From Amycolatopsis endophytica (GTDB taxonomy: Bacteria > Actinomycetota > Actinomycetes > Mycobacteriales > Pseudonocardiaceae): a DNA stretch of 64,000 bases. The stretch is taken from assembly GCF_013410405.1 (NCBI RefSeq), contig NZ_JACCFK010000001.1:2418001-2482000 (forward strand). Direction: 5' to 3'. A program made the translations under genes and the position numbers. Below are positions 1 to 8,671 of the stretch, one piece after another. The first letter of the stretch is position 1; every line of letters begins with the position of its first letter. The notes below the pieces were generated by a model. That model searched no databases. It had not been told where the DNA came from and saw only the letters and a list, made by a program, of their open reading frames with translations.

Positions 1-471
1 GAGCTTCTCGCAGATCACATCGGGCGTGTGCCGGATGCCCGCGGCGTCCGGGAACGCGCGGCGCAGCCACGTGATCCGGCCCAGCGCGGCGGTCGGGGAC
101 ACGCCCATACCCAGCTCGTCCCACCGCGGCGCGCCGACCTCCGCCGCCTTCGCGTTGTCGTCCGCGCCCCGGCGGTCGTCGTACATCAGCGCCGGGCCGA
201 GCGGTTCCCCGTGTGCGCCGACCGCGACGATCGTGCCCGACGTGGCCGACACGGCGACTGCCCGTACCGGCTCCGGCAGCGACGCGGTGACCTCCTCGAG
301 CACCGCCTCGACCGCGGGCCACCAGGACCGCGCATCCTGCTCGCTGCGCCCGGACTCGTCCCGGACCGGGGCGGGCAACGGCCGCGAAGCCGTCGCCCGG
401 ACCGAACCGTCGCCGCCGACCGCGAAGGCACGCACTCCCGCGGTCGCGACGTCCACACCGACAACCGTCAC
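1..471 (-). CDS. FGGY-family sugar kinase, N-terminal part (cut by window edge)
   Basis: Only the first 157 codons are visible; the gene runs off the left edge. The N-terminus VVGVDVATAGVRAFAVG fits the first phosphate-binding loop of the ASKHA/FGGY fold. SEQDARSWW (residues about 43-51) and YDDRR (about 97-101) match the sugar-contacting segments of xylulokinase-like members. By family it phosphorylates a ketose or polyol with ATP in the cytoplasm; the substrate cannot be read from this fragment. The GTG start overlaps the stop of the upstream MFS carrier (GTGA), so the two are translationally coupled. That makes phosphorylation of whatever the carrier imports the natural role. It is the second FGGY kinase of this locus. 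Confidence 0.85.
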   Translation of the reverse strand, partial: MTVVGVDVATAGVRAFAVGGDGSVRATASRPLPAPVRDESGRSEQDARSWWPAVEAVLEEVTASLPEPVRAVAVSATSGTIVAVGAHGEPLGPALMYDDRRGADDNAKAAEVGAPRWDELGMGVSPTAALGRITWLRRAFPDAAGIRHTPDVICEKL

Positions 472-1802
472 GGGCGAGCCGCCGTCACGTCCTGCAGGCT
501 CACGTCGTCCTTGATCGCCTTCTCGGTGGTTTCCGGCAGCTTGAGGAACCGGGTCAGCACCGCGGCCACGACGTAGAGGCCGGCGAAAATGATCACCACA
601 CCCGCCGCGCCGGCCGGGCCGAGGAACAACGACACGATCGCGGGCCCGACGAACGCCGCCGCGCCGGCGCCGAGGTTCAGCAACGCCATCGCGCCACCCT
701 TGTTCTCCGGCGCGAGCGAGGGCAGCAGCGCCGAGATCGGGACGAACCCGGCGAGCGTGGCGCCGTAGAGCGCACCGACGAGCAGGGCCACCCAGTAGTA
801 GTCCGCGCCCAGCGCGGTCGGCACGAAGTACAGCAGCAGGATCGAGATCGCGCATCCGATCGCGCCGAACCAGAAGATCGTCCGCTGCCAGCCGAGCTTG
901 TCGGAGGCCACGCCGAAGATCAGGTTGAAGAAGATGTTCGTGCCGTAGATGACCGACACCAGCAGCAGCCACCTGCCCTCGCCGAAGCCGATGTCGTCGG
1001 CGAAGATCGTCGGGAAGAACACCAGCATGCCGAACTCGGGCGCGGTGTTGATGACGCGGACGAGCATGCCGACGCCGACCCGCGGGTTCTTCCACGCGAT
1101 CGACACGCTGGACACCAGGCTCTGCACGGGCTTCACGCCCTCCGGTGCGAGCCGCGTGAACCCGGTCCGCTCCCGCACGCCGAGCACGCACAGCAGACCG
1201 CCGGCGAGCAGGACACCGACCGACAGCCACAGCGTGCCGTAGTGGCCGAGCACCGGGTTGGTGAAGCTCGCGACCAGCGAGCCGAGCGTCGGCAGGCCGC
1301 CGGTGAACGCGAAGTAGAACCAGCCGACCGCGGCGCCGAGCCGGGCGACCGGCGCGACCGCGGTGATCCACACCAGGAACCCGAACGCGAACATCGGGTA
1401 GCCGAAGCCGCGGATGCCGTACGTGATCAGCATCAGCGTGTAGTTCTCACTGGGCACGGCGATCGCGAGGAACAACGCGTCGAAGACGACCCAGATCGTC
1501 AGGCCGATCCACATGACCCTGCGTGGGCCCCAGAGTTCCGACAGCGCGCCGGACAGCCAGGACGCGAGCATCACGGCCACGCCGTACACGGTGATCACGT
1601 ACGACGCGTGGATCTCGGTGCCCGCGCCGTTGTCCGCCATGAACGGGGCGATGAACCCGGACTCGACGCCGTCGCCGACCATGAACAGCAACAGGCCGAC
1701 GTACCCGAGGAACAGTGGGGCGGGCAGCCCCCACTTGGCGAGAAGCCCGCCGAAACCCCTCTTCGGCTGGGACAACCTCGATGTTGCCGTCTGCGTCATC
1801 AC
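468..1802 (-). CDS. MFS transporter of the polyol permease (RbtT/DalT-like) type
   Basis: A 444-residue, about 12-helix major facilitator protein. Its sequence resembles the ribitol/arabitol permeases of enteric bacteria: a helix-1 segment with GDGVESGFIAPFM, an early GIRGFGYPMFAFGFLVW helix, and ENKGGAMALLNLGAG in the C-terminal half. It probably imports a sugar alcohol by proton symport. Translation starts at GTG 1802 or the adjacent ATG 1799, just after GGAGG. Its stop overlaps the start of the FGGY kinase. The 68 bp upstream hold inverted repeats that look like the binding site of the neighbouring DeoR-type regulator. The polyol assignment rests on sequence similarity plus the neighbouring kinases, isomerase and aldolase; the exact substrate is unknown. 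Confidence 0.85.
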   Translation of the reverse strand: MMTQTATSRLSQPKRGFGGLLAKWGLPAPLFLGYVGLLLFMVGDGVESGFIAPFMADNGAGTEIHASYVITVYGVAVMLASWLSGALSELWGPRRVMWIGLTIWVVFDALFLAIAVPSENYTLMLITYGIRGFGYPMFAFGFLVWITAVAPVARLGAAVGWFYFAFTGGLPTLGSLVASFTNPVLGHYGTLWLSVGVLLAGGLLCVLGVRERTGFTRLAPEGVKPVQSLVSSVSIAWKNPRVGVGMLVRVINTAPEFGMLVFFPTIFADDIGFGEGRWLLLVSVIYGTNIFFNLIFGVASDKLGWQRTIFWFGAIGCAISILLLYFVPTALGADYYWVALLVGALYGATLAGFVPISALLPSLAPENKGGAMALLNLGAGAAAFVGPAIVSLFLGPAGAAGVVIIFAGLYVVAAVLTRFLKLPETTEKAIKDDVSLQDVTAARP

Positions 1803-1839
1803 GCCTCCATGAATCCGGGAACCAAAATATCATGGAGCA

Positions 1840-1872
1840 TGTGAAATTCACACGCAAGAGTGTGAATCACTC
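1840..1872. promoter_or_regulatory. Inverted-repeat operator before the polyol permease gene
   Basis: TGTGAAATTCACA (1840-1852) is a perfect 6-bp inverted repeat with one central base. A second imperfect element, GAGTGTGAATCACTC (1858-1872), follows and repeats the GTGTGAAT half-site. The half-site resembles the GTGTTAA half of the palindrome in the divergent promoter near 3300. Both are best explained as sites for the DeoR-type protein encoded at 1871-2659. Binding itself is inferred. Confidence 0.5.
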
Positions 1873-2659
1873 AGACGGACGCAACATCCACCTCGGTCTC
1901 GTCCTGCAGCTCGGCGAGCAGGTAGCCGGACACGTCCGAGTCGACGATCAGCCGGTGGTAGTCGGCCACCTCCTGCAGCCGGTACAGCGCGGTGCGCGGC
2001 ATCTTGCTGGAGTCCATGAGCAGCACCCGGGTTCCCGCGCTGGCCAGCATCGCGCGCTTGACCATCACGATCTCCGGTTCCTGGTGGAAGGTCATCTCCG
2101 CGTTCATCGCCGAGGTCGACACGAACGTCGCGTCCACGGTCAGCCGCTCGACCGCTTCCAGGCACGGCATGCCGAGGAACGAGTCGTGGGTGGGCGAGTA
2201 GTCGCCGCCGAGACAGATCAGGCGCAGGTCCTCGACGTTCTTGAGCACCTCGATGGCCGGCAGGTAGTTCGTCGCCACGGTCAGCGGCGTGACCTGCGGC
2301 AACAGCCGGGCGAGCGCCAATGCGGTGGTGGAGTCGTCGAGCAGGATCGACATGCCCGGTTCGACGTGGGTGAGCGCCTGCCGCGCGATCGCGGCCTTGG
2401 CCTCCACGTGCGCGTTGAGCCGGTACTCGCTGTTGCTCTCGAACACCGTCGAGGGCTGCGCGGACACCCCGCCGCGGTACTTGCGCAGCAGGCCGCGGCG
2501 GGCCAGTTCGTCCAGGTCGCGGTGCACCGTCATCACGCTGACGCCGGTCAGGTCGGCCAGTTCCGCCGCCGACGCCTGGCCCTTCCCGACCACGTAGTCG
2601 GTGATGCGCTGCTGCCGGATGTTGCGTGAACGGGCGCTGCCGCTGGACTTGTCTTCCAC
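1871..2659 (-). CDS. DeoR/GlpR-family transcriptional repressor
   Basis: 262 residues with the usual two parts. The N-terminal winged helix (about 15-70) has the DeoR signature SVMTVHRDLDELARRGLL. The C-terminal DeoRC sensor domain (about 85-250) has ILLDDSTTALALA and ends in LLMDSSKM. Such proteins bind a sugar phosphate from the pathway they control and repress transport and catabolic genes. GTG start at 2659, nine bases after the stop of the phosphatase gene. It sits between the permease and the divergent catabolic operon, and palindromes flank both promoters. It is the likely local repressor of the whole 0-9.3 kb locus; its effector is unknown. Confidence 0.88.
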   Translation of the reverse strand: MEDKSSGSARSRNIRQQRITDYVVGKGQASAAELADLTGVSVMTVHRDLDELARRGLLRKYRGGVSAQPSTVFESNSEYRLNAHVEAKAAIARQALTHVEPGMSILLDDSTTALALARLLPQVTPLTVATNYLPAIEVLKNVEDLRLICLGGDYSPTHDSFLGMPCLEAVERLTVDATFVSTSAMNAEMTFHQEPEIVMVKRAMLASAGTRVLLMDSSKMPRTALYRLQEVADYHRLIVDSDVSGYLLAELQDETEVDVASV

Positions 2660-2668
2660 AAGGCCAGG

Positions 2669-3271
2669 TTAGGACGTGGACAGGTTGAACCGGTGCAGGC
2701 TCGTCGCGCCGCCCTCGATGCCGATCTCGGTGATCGCCGCGTTCTCCAGGCGCGGGAACACCGTGCGGTAGCCGCGGACCGGGATGCCGAGCAGCTCGCA
2801 CAACGTGACCCTGATCAGCGTGTTGTGGGCGACGACCAGTACGCGACCGCCGTCCTCCGCCGCGGCGACGTGCCGTAGTGCCGCGGCACCGCGACGTGCG
2901 GCGGCATCCGTCGCCTCGGCCCCGGGGAAGGCGCCGGCCACCGGATCGGCCCGGAACGCGGCCACCACCCGTGGGTCCAGCTCGGACAGCACGCGGCCCT
3001 CGGCGATCCCGAAGTGCACCTCGCGCAGGTCCTCGCGCACCACGGGATCGAGCCCGAGTGCCCGCGCGGACGGCGCGGCGGTGACCTCGGCCCGGCCCTG
3101 CGGCGACCGGTACAGCGCGGTGACCTGCTCGCTCTCGCGCAGGTATGCGGCCAGCCGCTCCGCCTGCCACAGCCCCCGCTCCGTGAGGCCCACCTCGCTG
3201 GAGCCCGCGTAGCGGTTCTCCGCGTGCCATTCGGTCTCGCCGTGGCGGACCAGCAGCAGCCGCGCGCCCAT
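2669..3271 (-). CDS. Histidine phosphatase (phosphoglycerate-mutase-like) family protein
   Basis: 200 residues beginning MGARLLLVRHGETEWH. R9-H10-G11 is the catalytic RHG motif of the histidine phosphatase superfamily. An AHNTLIRV segment in the C-terminal half supplies the second conserved histidine. The fold transfers phosphate through His10. Members include mutases and broad phosphatases, and the sequence does not say which. ATG start with GGGAGGGTGC just upstream. It is the first gene of the leftward transcript with the DeoR regulator and polyol permease, so a role in phosphosugar dephosphorylation or overflow control is likely. Confidence 0.85.
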   Translation of the reverse strand: MGARLLLVRHGETEWHAENRYAGSSEVGLTERGLWQAERLAAYLRESEQVTALYRSPQGRAEVTAAPSARALGLDPVVREDLREVHFGIAEGRVLSELDPRVVAAFRADPVAGAFPGAEATDAAARRGAAALRHVAAAEDGGRVLVVAHNTLIRVTLCELLGIPVRGYRTVFPRLENAAITEIGIEGGATSLHRFNLSTS

Positions 3272-3299
3272 GCACCCTCCCGTGACAAATCTCGGATCC

Positions 3300-3316
3300 G
3301 GTGTTAATTTAACACC
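3300..3316. promoter_or_regulatory. Perfect palindrome in the divergent promoter of the polyol locus
   Basis: GGTGTTAATTTAACACC is an 8-bp perfect inverted repeat around one base. It lies midway between the start of the histidine phosphatase gene (3271, left) and the HAD gene (3340, right). The AT-rich centre and position suit an operator covering both promoters. The DeoR-type protein of this locus is the obvious candidate ligand. Confidence 0.6.
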
Positions 3317-3339
3317 AACGGCGTGAAAGGGGTTGTTCG

Positions 3340-4017
3340 ATGGGTTTCGCCGCGGTGGTGTTCGACCTCGACGGGGTCCTGGTCGAGAGTGAACACCTCT
3401 GGGAGGAGAACTGGGTGGCGTACGCCGCTGCCCACGGTGTCGAGTGGACGCCTGCTGACACCGGGACCGTCCAGGGCATGAGCGCGCCCGAATGGGCCGC
3501 GTACCTGGCGGAGCGCAGCGGCACCCCGGAAACCCCGGAGCAGGTCGAGAAGGCCGTGGTCGACGGCATGATCGCCTCGATCGCGGCCGGCGAGGCCCCG
3601 CTGCTCGACGGTGCGGAGGCGATGGTGCGTGACGTCGCCGCCCGCGTCCCGGTCGCGCTCGCGTCCTCCGCCGCGCGCCGGGTCATCGACGCGGTGCTGG
3701 AGACGCACGGGCTGACCGGGGAGTTCCAGGCCACCGTGTCCAGCGCGGAGGTCCCGCGCGGCAAACCCAGCCCGGACGTCTACGCCGAGGCCGCGTCCCG
3801 CCTCGGCTTCCGCGGCGAGCAGTGCCTCGGCGTCGAGGACTCCAGCAACGGCATCCGCGCCGCCGCGGCCGCCGGGCTCACGGTGATCGCGCTGCCCAAC
3901 CCGACGTACCCGCCGAAGCCGGACGCGCTGGAGCTGGCCGCGCGGGTCGCGGAGTCCAACCACGACGTCCGGAAGCTGCTGCTGGCCTACCTCGCCGGGG
4001 AGCTGGTGCGCTCATGA
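3340..4017 (+). CDS. HAD-superfamily phosphatase / beta-phosphoglucomutase-like (HAD-IA)
   Basis: 225 residues. Motif I is FDLDGVLVES (residues about 8-17, nucleophile and acid/base Asp both present). Motif II is ALASSAARR (about 106-114). Motif III/IV is RGKPSPDVYAEAA followed by GVEDSSNGIRAA. A helical cap lies between motifs I and II. By family it hydrolyses, or moves a phosphate within, small phosphosugars. ATG start after GAAAGGGG. It is the first gene of the rightward catabolic operon, and its TGA overlaps the next ATG. A phosphatase at the head of a kinase/isomerase operon suggests removal of toxic phosphosugars or a mutase step. Confidence 0.88.
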   Translation: MGFAAVVFDLDGVLVESEHLWEENWVAYAAAHGVEWTPADTGTVQGMSAPEWAAYLAERSGTPETPEQVEKAVVDGMIASIAAGEAPLLDGAEAMVRDVAARVPVALASSAARRVIDAVLETHGLTGEFQATVSSAEVPRGKPSPDVYAEAASRLGFRGEQCLGVEDSSNGIRAAAAAGLTVIALPNPTYPPKPDALELAARVAESNHDVRKLLLAYLAGELVRS

Positions 4018-5702
4018 CCACGCTGGGAACGGCCGCGACGTTCAAACGGGACTGGCTGGACGGCTTCGTCACCGCCTACGGCCGTGAGGTTCGCAAGGTG
4101 CCCGGCGCCTACGGCGTGCTCGGCCGCGGTGTACCCCGCCAGGGCAAGGTCGCGGTGGTCATCGGCGGTGGCTGCGGGCACTACCCGGCCTTCGCCGGGC
4201 TGGTCGGTCCCGGGCTGGCCGACGCGGCGGTGGTCGGTGACGTGTTCACCAGCCCGAGTGCCGAGCAGGTCTACCGCACCGCACGGGCCGCCGAGGCGGG
4301 CGCCGGAGTCCTGTTCGCCTACGGCAACTACGCGGGCGACGTCCTGCACTTCGGTCTCGCCGCGCGCCGCCTGGCCGCAGAGGGCATCCAGAGCCGCACC
4401 ATCCTGGTCACCGACGACATCGCCAGCGGTCCGGCCGACGCGCCGGAGAAACGCCGTGGCGTGGCCGGTGACTTCATCGTCTTCAAGGTCGCCGGTGCCG
4501 CGGCCGAGCGCGGTGACGACCTCGCCGGGGTGCACGCGGCGGCGGTCAGGGCCAACGCGAACACCCGCACGTTCGGTGTCGCCTTCGGCGGCTGCACGCT
4601 GCCGGGCGCGGAGCAGCCGCTGTTCACGGTCGGTGAGTCCGAAATGGAGCTGGGGCTGGGCATCCATGGTGAGCCGGGCGTCCGCACGGTCGGCCGCCTC
4701 GGCGCCGCGGAGCTGGCCGACGAGCTGGTCGACGGTCTGCTGCCCGAGCTGCCGCCGGGCGACGGCCGGGTCGCGGTGCTGGTCAACGGGCTGGGCCGGA
4801 CGAAGTACGAAGAGATGTTCGTGACCTACGGCCGCATCCACGAGCGCCTGGCCGCCGCGGGCCACACCCCGGTGCACACGGAGGTCGGCGAGTTCGTCAC
4901 GTCGCTGGACATGGCCGGGGTGTCGCTGTCGGTCCTGGTGCTGGACGACGAGCTGGCCGAACTGTACGGAGCACCGTGCGACACCCCCGGCTACCGCAGC
5001 GGCGGCGCCATCTTCGAGCCGGTCGCCCTGTCGTCCACTGTGGACAAGCAGCTGGACCGGCCGGAGGGCGACGGCATCGAGGTCGTCGACCGCGTGCTGA
5101 CCGCGGCCATGCGCAGCATCGAGGAGAACGAGCACGAGCTGGGCCGCCTGGACGCGGTCGCCGCGGACGGTGACCACGGGCTGGGCATGACCCGCGGGAT
5201 CCGGGCCGCCGTCTCGGCCGCGCGCGAAGCGGCCGGTTCCCCGGTCGCCGACACGTTGCTGGCCGCCGGAACCGCTCTCGCCGATGCCGCGGGCGGTGCG
5301 TCGGGGGCCCTGTACGGAGTCCTGCTCGCCGAAACGGGCGCCGGGCTGCGGGCCGACGAGATCACGACGGCCGTCGTCGCCGACGCCGTGGACGGTGCGG
5401 TGCGGGCGTTCACCGAGCTGGGCAAGGCCGAGCTGGGCGAGAAAACCATGCTCGACGCGATCGAGCCGTTCCGGCAGGCGCTGCGCAAGCAGGCCGAAGC
5501 CGGTGCCGCGCTGCCGGACGCGTGGCGCAAGGCCGCGCAGGCGGCCACGCTCGCCGCCGAGGAGACCGCGAACCTGGTGCCCGCCAAGGGACGCGCGGCC
5601 CGGCTGGCGCAGCGCAGCAAGGGGCACGCCGACCCGGGCGCGACCTCGTTCGCCCTGATCGTCACGGCGATCGGGGAAGCACTGGACAAGGAGGGGAACT
5701 GA
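4014..5702 (+). CDS. Dihydroxyacetone-kinase family protein (DhaK-DhaL fusion), probable ketose kinase
   Basis: 562 residues in two domains. DhaK (about 10-335) contains GGGCGHYPAFAGLVGPG and GIHGEPG with His218, the residue that binds the ketone substrate covalently in this family. DhaL (about 360-560) contains the ADGDHGLGM metal/ATP motif (Asp385, Asp387). It is an ATP-dependent, not PTS-dependent, ketose kinase. The ATG overlaps the previous stop (ATGA) and the gene ends TGATG into rpiB. In mycobacterial tetritol pathways a DAK-type kinase with an RpiB homologue converts erythrulose to erythrose 4-phosphate. The same pair here supports a tetrulose substrate, but dihydroxyacetone or another ketose is possible. 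Confidence 0.9.
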   Translation: MTTLGTAATFKRDWLDGFVTAYGREVRKVPGAYGVLGRGVPRQGKVAVVIGGGCGHYPAFAGLVGPGLADAAVVGDVFTSPSAEQVYRTARAAEAGAGVLFAYGNYAGDVLHFGLAARRLAAEGIQSRTILVTDDIASGPADAPEKRRGVAGDFIVFKVAGAAAERGDDLAGVHAAAVRANANTRTFGVAFGGCTLPGAEQPLFTVGESEMELGLGIHGEPGVRTVGRLGAAELADELVDGLLPELPPGDGRVAVLVNGLGRTKYEEMFVTYGRIHERLAAAGHTPVHTEVGEFVTSLDMAGVSLSVLVLDDELAELYGAPCDTPGYRSGGAIFEPVALSSTVDKQLDRPEGDGIEVVDRVLTAAMRSIEENEHELGRLDAVAADGDHGLGMTRGIRAAVSAAREAAGSPVADTLLAAGTALADAAGGASGALYGVLLAETGAGLRADEITTAVVADAVDGAVRAFTELGKAELGEKTMLDAIEPFRQALRKQAEAGAALPDAWRKAAQAATLAAEETANLVPAKGRAARLAQRSKGHADPGATSFALIVTAIGEALDKEGN

Positions 5703-6166
5703 TGCGGGTCGTGGTGGCCGCGGACAACGCGGGCGTGCTGCTGAAGAACGAAGTGCGGGAGCTGCTGCGTGCCGACGAGCGGGTCACCGAGGTGATCGAC
5801 CTCGGGGTCGACAGCCCGGACGACGACCGCGCGTACCCGATCTTCGGCCTGGCCGCGGCGGAGAAGATCGCGAACGGCGAGGCCGAGCGCGGCGTCCTGG
5901 TCTGCGGCACCGGTATCGGCGTGGCGATCTCGGCGAACAAGGTGCCGGGTGTGCGCGCGACCGTCGCGCACGATTCATACTCTGCCGAGCGGTCCGTGAA
6001 GTCGAACAACTGCCAGATCATCACGTTCGGCGCCCGGGTCATCGGAGCCGAACTGGCGAAGAAGATCGTCACCGAATGGCTGGGATACGAGTTCGACCCC
6101 GGTTCGCCCAGCGCGGCCAAGGTCGCCCACATCACCGACTACGAGAAGGTCCACGCGGCCAGCTGA
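5702..6166 (+). CDS. RpiB/LacAB-type sugar-phosphate isomerase
   Basis: 154 residues. GVLVCGTGIGVAISANK carries Cys68, the catalytic base position of RpiB. VVAADNAGVLLKNEV is the N-terminal phosphosugar-binding segment, and NNCQIITFGARVIG is conserved. It interconverts aldose and ketose phosphates in the cytoplasm. The ATG overlaps the TGA of the DhaK-DhaL kinase (TGATG), implying that it uses the kinase product. It could be ordinary ribose-5-phosphate isomerase B, but the coupling to a ketose kinase favours a dedicated tetrulose or pentulose phosphate isomerase. Confidence 0.9.
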   Translation: MRVVVAADNAGVLLKNEVRELLRADERVTEVIDLGVDSPDDDRAYPIFGLAAAEKIANGEAERGVLVCGTGIGVAISANKVPGVRATVAHDSYSAERSVKSNNCQIITFGARVIGAELAKKIVTEWLGYEFDPGSPSAAKVAHITDYEKVHAAS

Positions 6167-6194
6167 GGCCCGGCGGGTTCAAGGAGGAGCCAAA

Positions 6195-7226
6195 GTGCGC
6201 GTTCTGTGCGCGGGAGACGAGTTCGTCGGCAACAACCTGCTGGCCGACGCGGTCCGGGCCGAGGTGCCTGCCGAGCCCGAGTTCGCCGAGCTGTCGCTGC
6301 CGTGGCCGGTCGAGCCGTTCGGGCCGGTCGGCGGGGTGCACGAGGCCAGCGGCACCGAGGACCAGGTCATCGAGGCCCTCGCCGGTGCCGAGGTCGCGGT
6401 CACCCAGATGGCGCCGTTCACCAAGAAGGTCTTCGCCGCCGCGCCCGGCCTCAAGCTGGTCTCGGTATGCCGGGGCGGGCCGGTGAACGTCGACCTCCCG
6501 GCAGCCACCGAGGCGGGCGTCGCGGTCACGTACGCGCCGGGGCGCAACGCGACCGCCGCCGCCGAGTTCGCGATCGGCATGATCCTCGCCGCCATGCGCC
6601 GCATCTCGACATCGTCGGCGGAGCTGCTGGGCGGCACCTGGCGCGGCGACTACTACGCCTACCCGAACGCCGGTCTGGAGCTGGAGGGCACCACCGTCGG
6701 CCTGGTCGGTTACGGCGCCATCGGCTCGCGCGTGGCCAAGGTGCTGGTGGCGTTCGGGTCGAAGGTGCTGGTCGCGGACCCGTACGCGCAGCGCGAACAG
6801 ATCGCCGCGGACGGCGCCGAACTGGTCGAGCTGGAGGACCTGTTGCGCCGCTGCTCCGTGGTGAGCCTGCACGCGAGGCTGACCGACGAGACGCGCCACC
6901 TGATCAACGGCGAGCGTCTGGCGCTGCTGCCCGAAGGCGCGGTGCTGGTCAACTCCGCTCGTGGCGGGCTGTTGGACTACGCGCCGCTGCCCGGTCTGCT
7001 CAAGTCCGGACGACTGGGTGCGCTCGCCCTCGACGTGTACGACGTCGAGCCGCCGCCCGCGGACTGGGCGCTACGTGACGCCCCGAACGTCATCGCGACA
7101 CCGCACCTCGCGGGCGCCAGCCGCCAGACCGCGGAGCGTGCCGCGCGGATCGTCGCCGCCGAGGTCGGCCGCTACGCGCGTGGGGAGCAGCTGGCCAACG
7201 TCGCCAACCCGGATGTGCTGCGATGA
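6195..7226 (+). CDS. D-isomer-specific 2-hydroxyacid dehydrogenase (phosphoglycerate-dehydrogenase-like)
   Basis: 343 residues with the typical two-domain layout. The Rossmann motif VGYGAIGSRVAKVL lies at about 175-190. The catalytic set is Arg in VNSARGGLLDY, an acidic residue further on, and His in ATPHLAGAS. It oxidises or reduces a 2-hydroxy/2-keto acid with NAD(P). GTG start behind a strong AAGGAGGAG. Its stop overlaps the ATG of the second FGGY kinase (ATGA). In this operon it may handle an aldonate or another acid from the imported polyol; the substrate is unknown. Confidence 0.88.
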   Translation: MRVLCAGDEFVGNNLLADAVRAEVPAEPEFAELSLPWPVEPFGPVGGVHEASGTEDQVIEALAGAEVAVTQMAPFTKKVFAAAPGLKLVSVCRGGPVNVDLPAATEAGVAVTYAPGRNATAAAEFAIGMILAAMRRISTSSAELLGGTWRGDYYAYPNAGLELEGTTVGLVGYGAIGSRVAKVLVAFGSKVLVADPYAQREQIAADGAELVELEDLLRRCSVVSLHARLTDETRHLINGERLALLPEGAVLVNSARGGLLDYAPLPGLLKSGRLGALALDVYDVEPPPADWALRDAPNVIATPHLAGASRQTAERAARIVAAEVGRYARGEQLANVANPDVLR

Positions 7227-8671
7227 TCATCGGCGTCGACATCGGTACTTCACTGACGAAGGCCGTCGTCTTCGACGAGGTCGGGGTGTCGCTGCACCAG
7301 GCATGCACGCCGTCCGAGGTGCACCACCTGCCGGGCGGCCTGGTCGAGCAGGACCTCGACCAGGTCATCGGCACGGTCGCGACCGTCGTGCGCGAGGTCG
7401 CGGCGCGGCTGGACGCGCCGGTCACCGCGCTCGCGCTGACGGGACAGGGCGACGGCGTGTGGCTGCGCGACGAGGACGGCAACGCCGTGCGGCCCGCCAT
7501 CTCCTGGCTCGACGGCCGGGCCAACGCGCTGCTCGCGAAGTGGCAGGCCGACGGGGTGTCCCGCGAGGTGTTCCGGCGCACCGGCTCCGGCATGTTCCCG
7601 GGCTGCGCCGCGGCGATTCTGTCCTATCTGGACACCCATGAGCCGGAGGTGCTGGACCGCGCCGTGGTCGCGGGATACTGCGTCGACGCCGTCGTGCAGC
7701 GGCTGACGGGCGCGATCACGGTCGACGTGTCGGATGCGTCCCTGCCGTTCCTCGACCCGAAGACGCGGCGGTACGACGAGGGCGCGATCGCGGCGGTCGG
7801 GCTGTCGCACCGGCGTGGCCTGCTGGCCGAGCCGGCCGCGCCGAAGGCGGTGTTCTCCCTGAACCGCCACGGCGCCGAGCTGCTCGGGCTGCCGGAAGGG
7901 CTGCCGGTGACGGCCGGTCCGTTCGACCTGCCCGCGAGCGCGATCGGCGCGGGCGTGCGCGAGCCGGGTGACGGCATCCTCACCGCGGGCACGACTCTGG
8001 CCTGCCAGGTGCTCACGGACAGCGCCGAGTTCGACGGCGAGGGCGAGCCCGCCGGGATGTTCCTGTCCACGCCGACGCCCGGCGAGTACCTGCACGCGAT
8101 GCCTGCCATGGTCGGCACCGCGAGCATCGACTGGATCTGCCGCCTGCTCGGCATCGAGGTCACCGGGATCGGGCCGCTGCTCGCGCAGAGCCCACCCGGC
8201 GCGGCCGGTGTGCGGGCGTTGCCGTTCCTGTCCGCGTCGGGGGAGCGGGCGCCGTTCGTCGACGCCAGCGCGCGGGCGCAGTTCGCCGGGCTGAGCCTGG
8301 AACACGGGCGGGCGGACGTGGTGCGGGCGCTGTGTGAGTCGATCGCCTACGCGGCACGGCACTGCTTCGAGGCCGCCGGGCTGTCCGGGCGGCTCTACGC
8401 GTGCGGCGGTGGCGTGCGGTCCGCCGAGTGGACGCAGATCTTCGCCGACGTGCTCGGGCGCCCGATCGTGATCCCGAGCGATCCGGGTGTCGGGGCGCGG
8501 GGTGCCGTCCTGGTCGCGGCCGAGGCGCTGAACCAGCCGTACGACCGGGACCTGTGGGCGAGCAGCTCCCGTACCGTGTCGTTCGTGCCCGAAAACGCCG
8601 AGTTCTACCAGCGCGGTTACGCCGACTACCAGGCGTCGTTGACCGCGGCACGAGGGTTGTGGCGCCTGTGA
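7223..8671 (+). CDS. FGGY-family carbohydrate kinase
   Basis: 482 residues, full length for the family. The start IIGVDIGTSLTKAVVFDE is the first phosphate loop. TGQGDGVWL and ISWLDGRAN are the N-domain substrate region. GTASIDWI and LYACGGGVRSAEWTQIFADV (about 390-410) form the C-domain nucleotide site. It phosphorylates a ketose or polyol. It is translationally coupled to the dehydrogenase before it and the class II aldolase after it. Kinase plus class II aldolase is the arrangement used for fuculose or ribulose/xylulose-type substrates, so the product is probably cleaved by the neighbouring aldolase. Confidence 0.9.
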   Translation: MIIGVDIGTSLTKAVVFDEVGVSLHQACTPSEVHHLPGGLVEQDLDQVIGTVATVVREVAARLDAPVTALALTGQGDGVWLRDEDGNAVRPAISWLDGRANALLAKWQADGVSREVFRRTGSGMFPGCAAAILSYLDTHEPEVLDRAVVAGYCVDAVVQRLTGAITVDVSDASLPFLDPKTRRYDEGAIAAVGLSHRRGLLAEPAAPKAVFSLNRHGAELLGLPEGLPVTAGPFDLPASAIGAGVREPGDGILTAGTTLACQVLTDSAEFDGEGEPAGMFLSTPTPGEYLHAMPAMVGTASIDWICRLLGIEVTGIGPLLAQSPPGAAGVRALPFLSASGERAPFVDASARAQFAGLSLEHGRADVVRALCESIAYAARHCFEAAGLSGRLYACGGGVRSAEWTQIFADVLGRPIVIPSDPGVGARGAVLVAAEALNQPYDRDLWASSSRTVSFVPENAEFYQRGYADYQASLTAARGLWRL

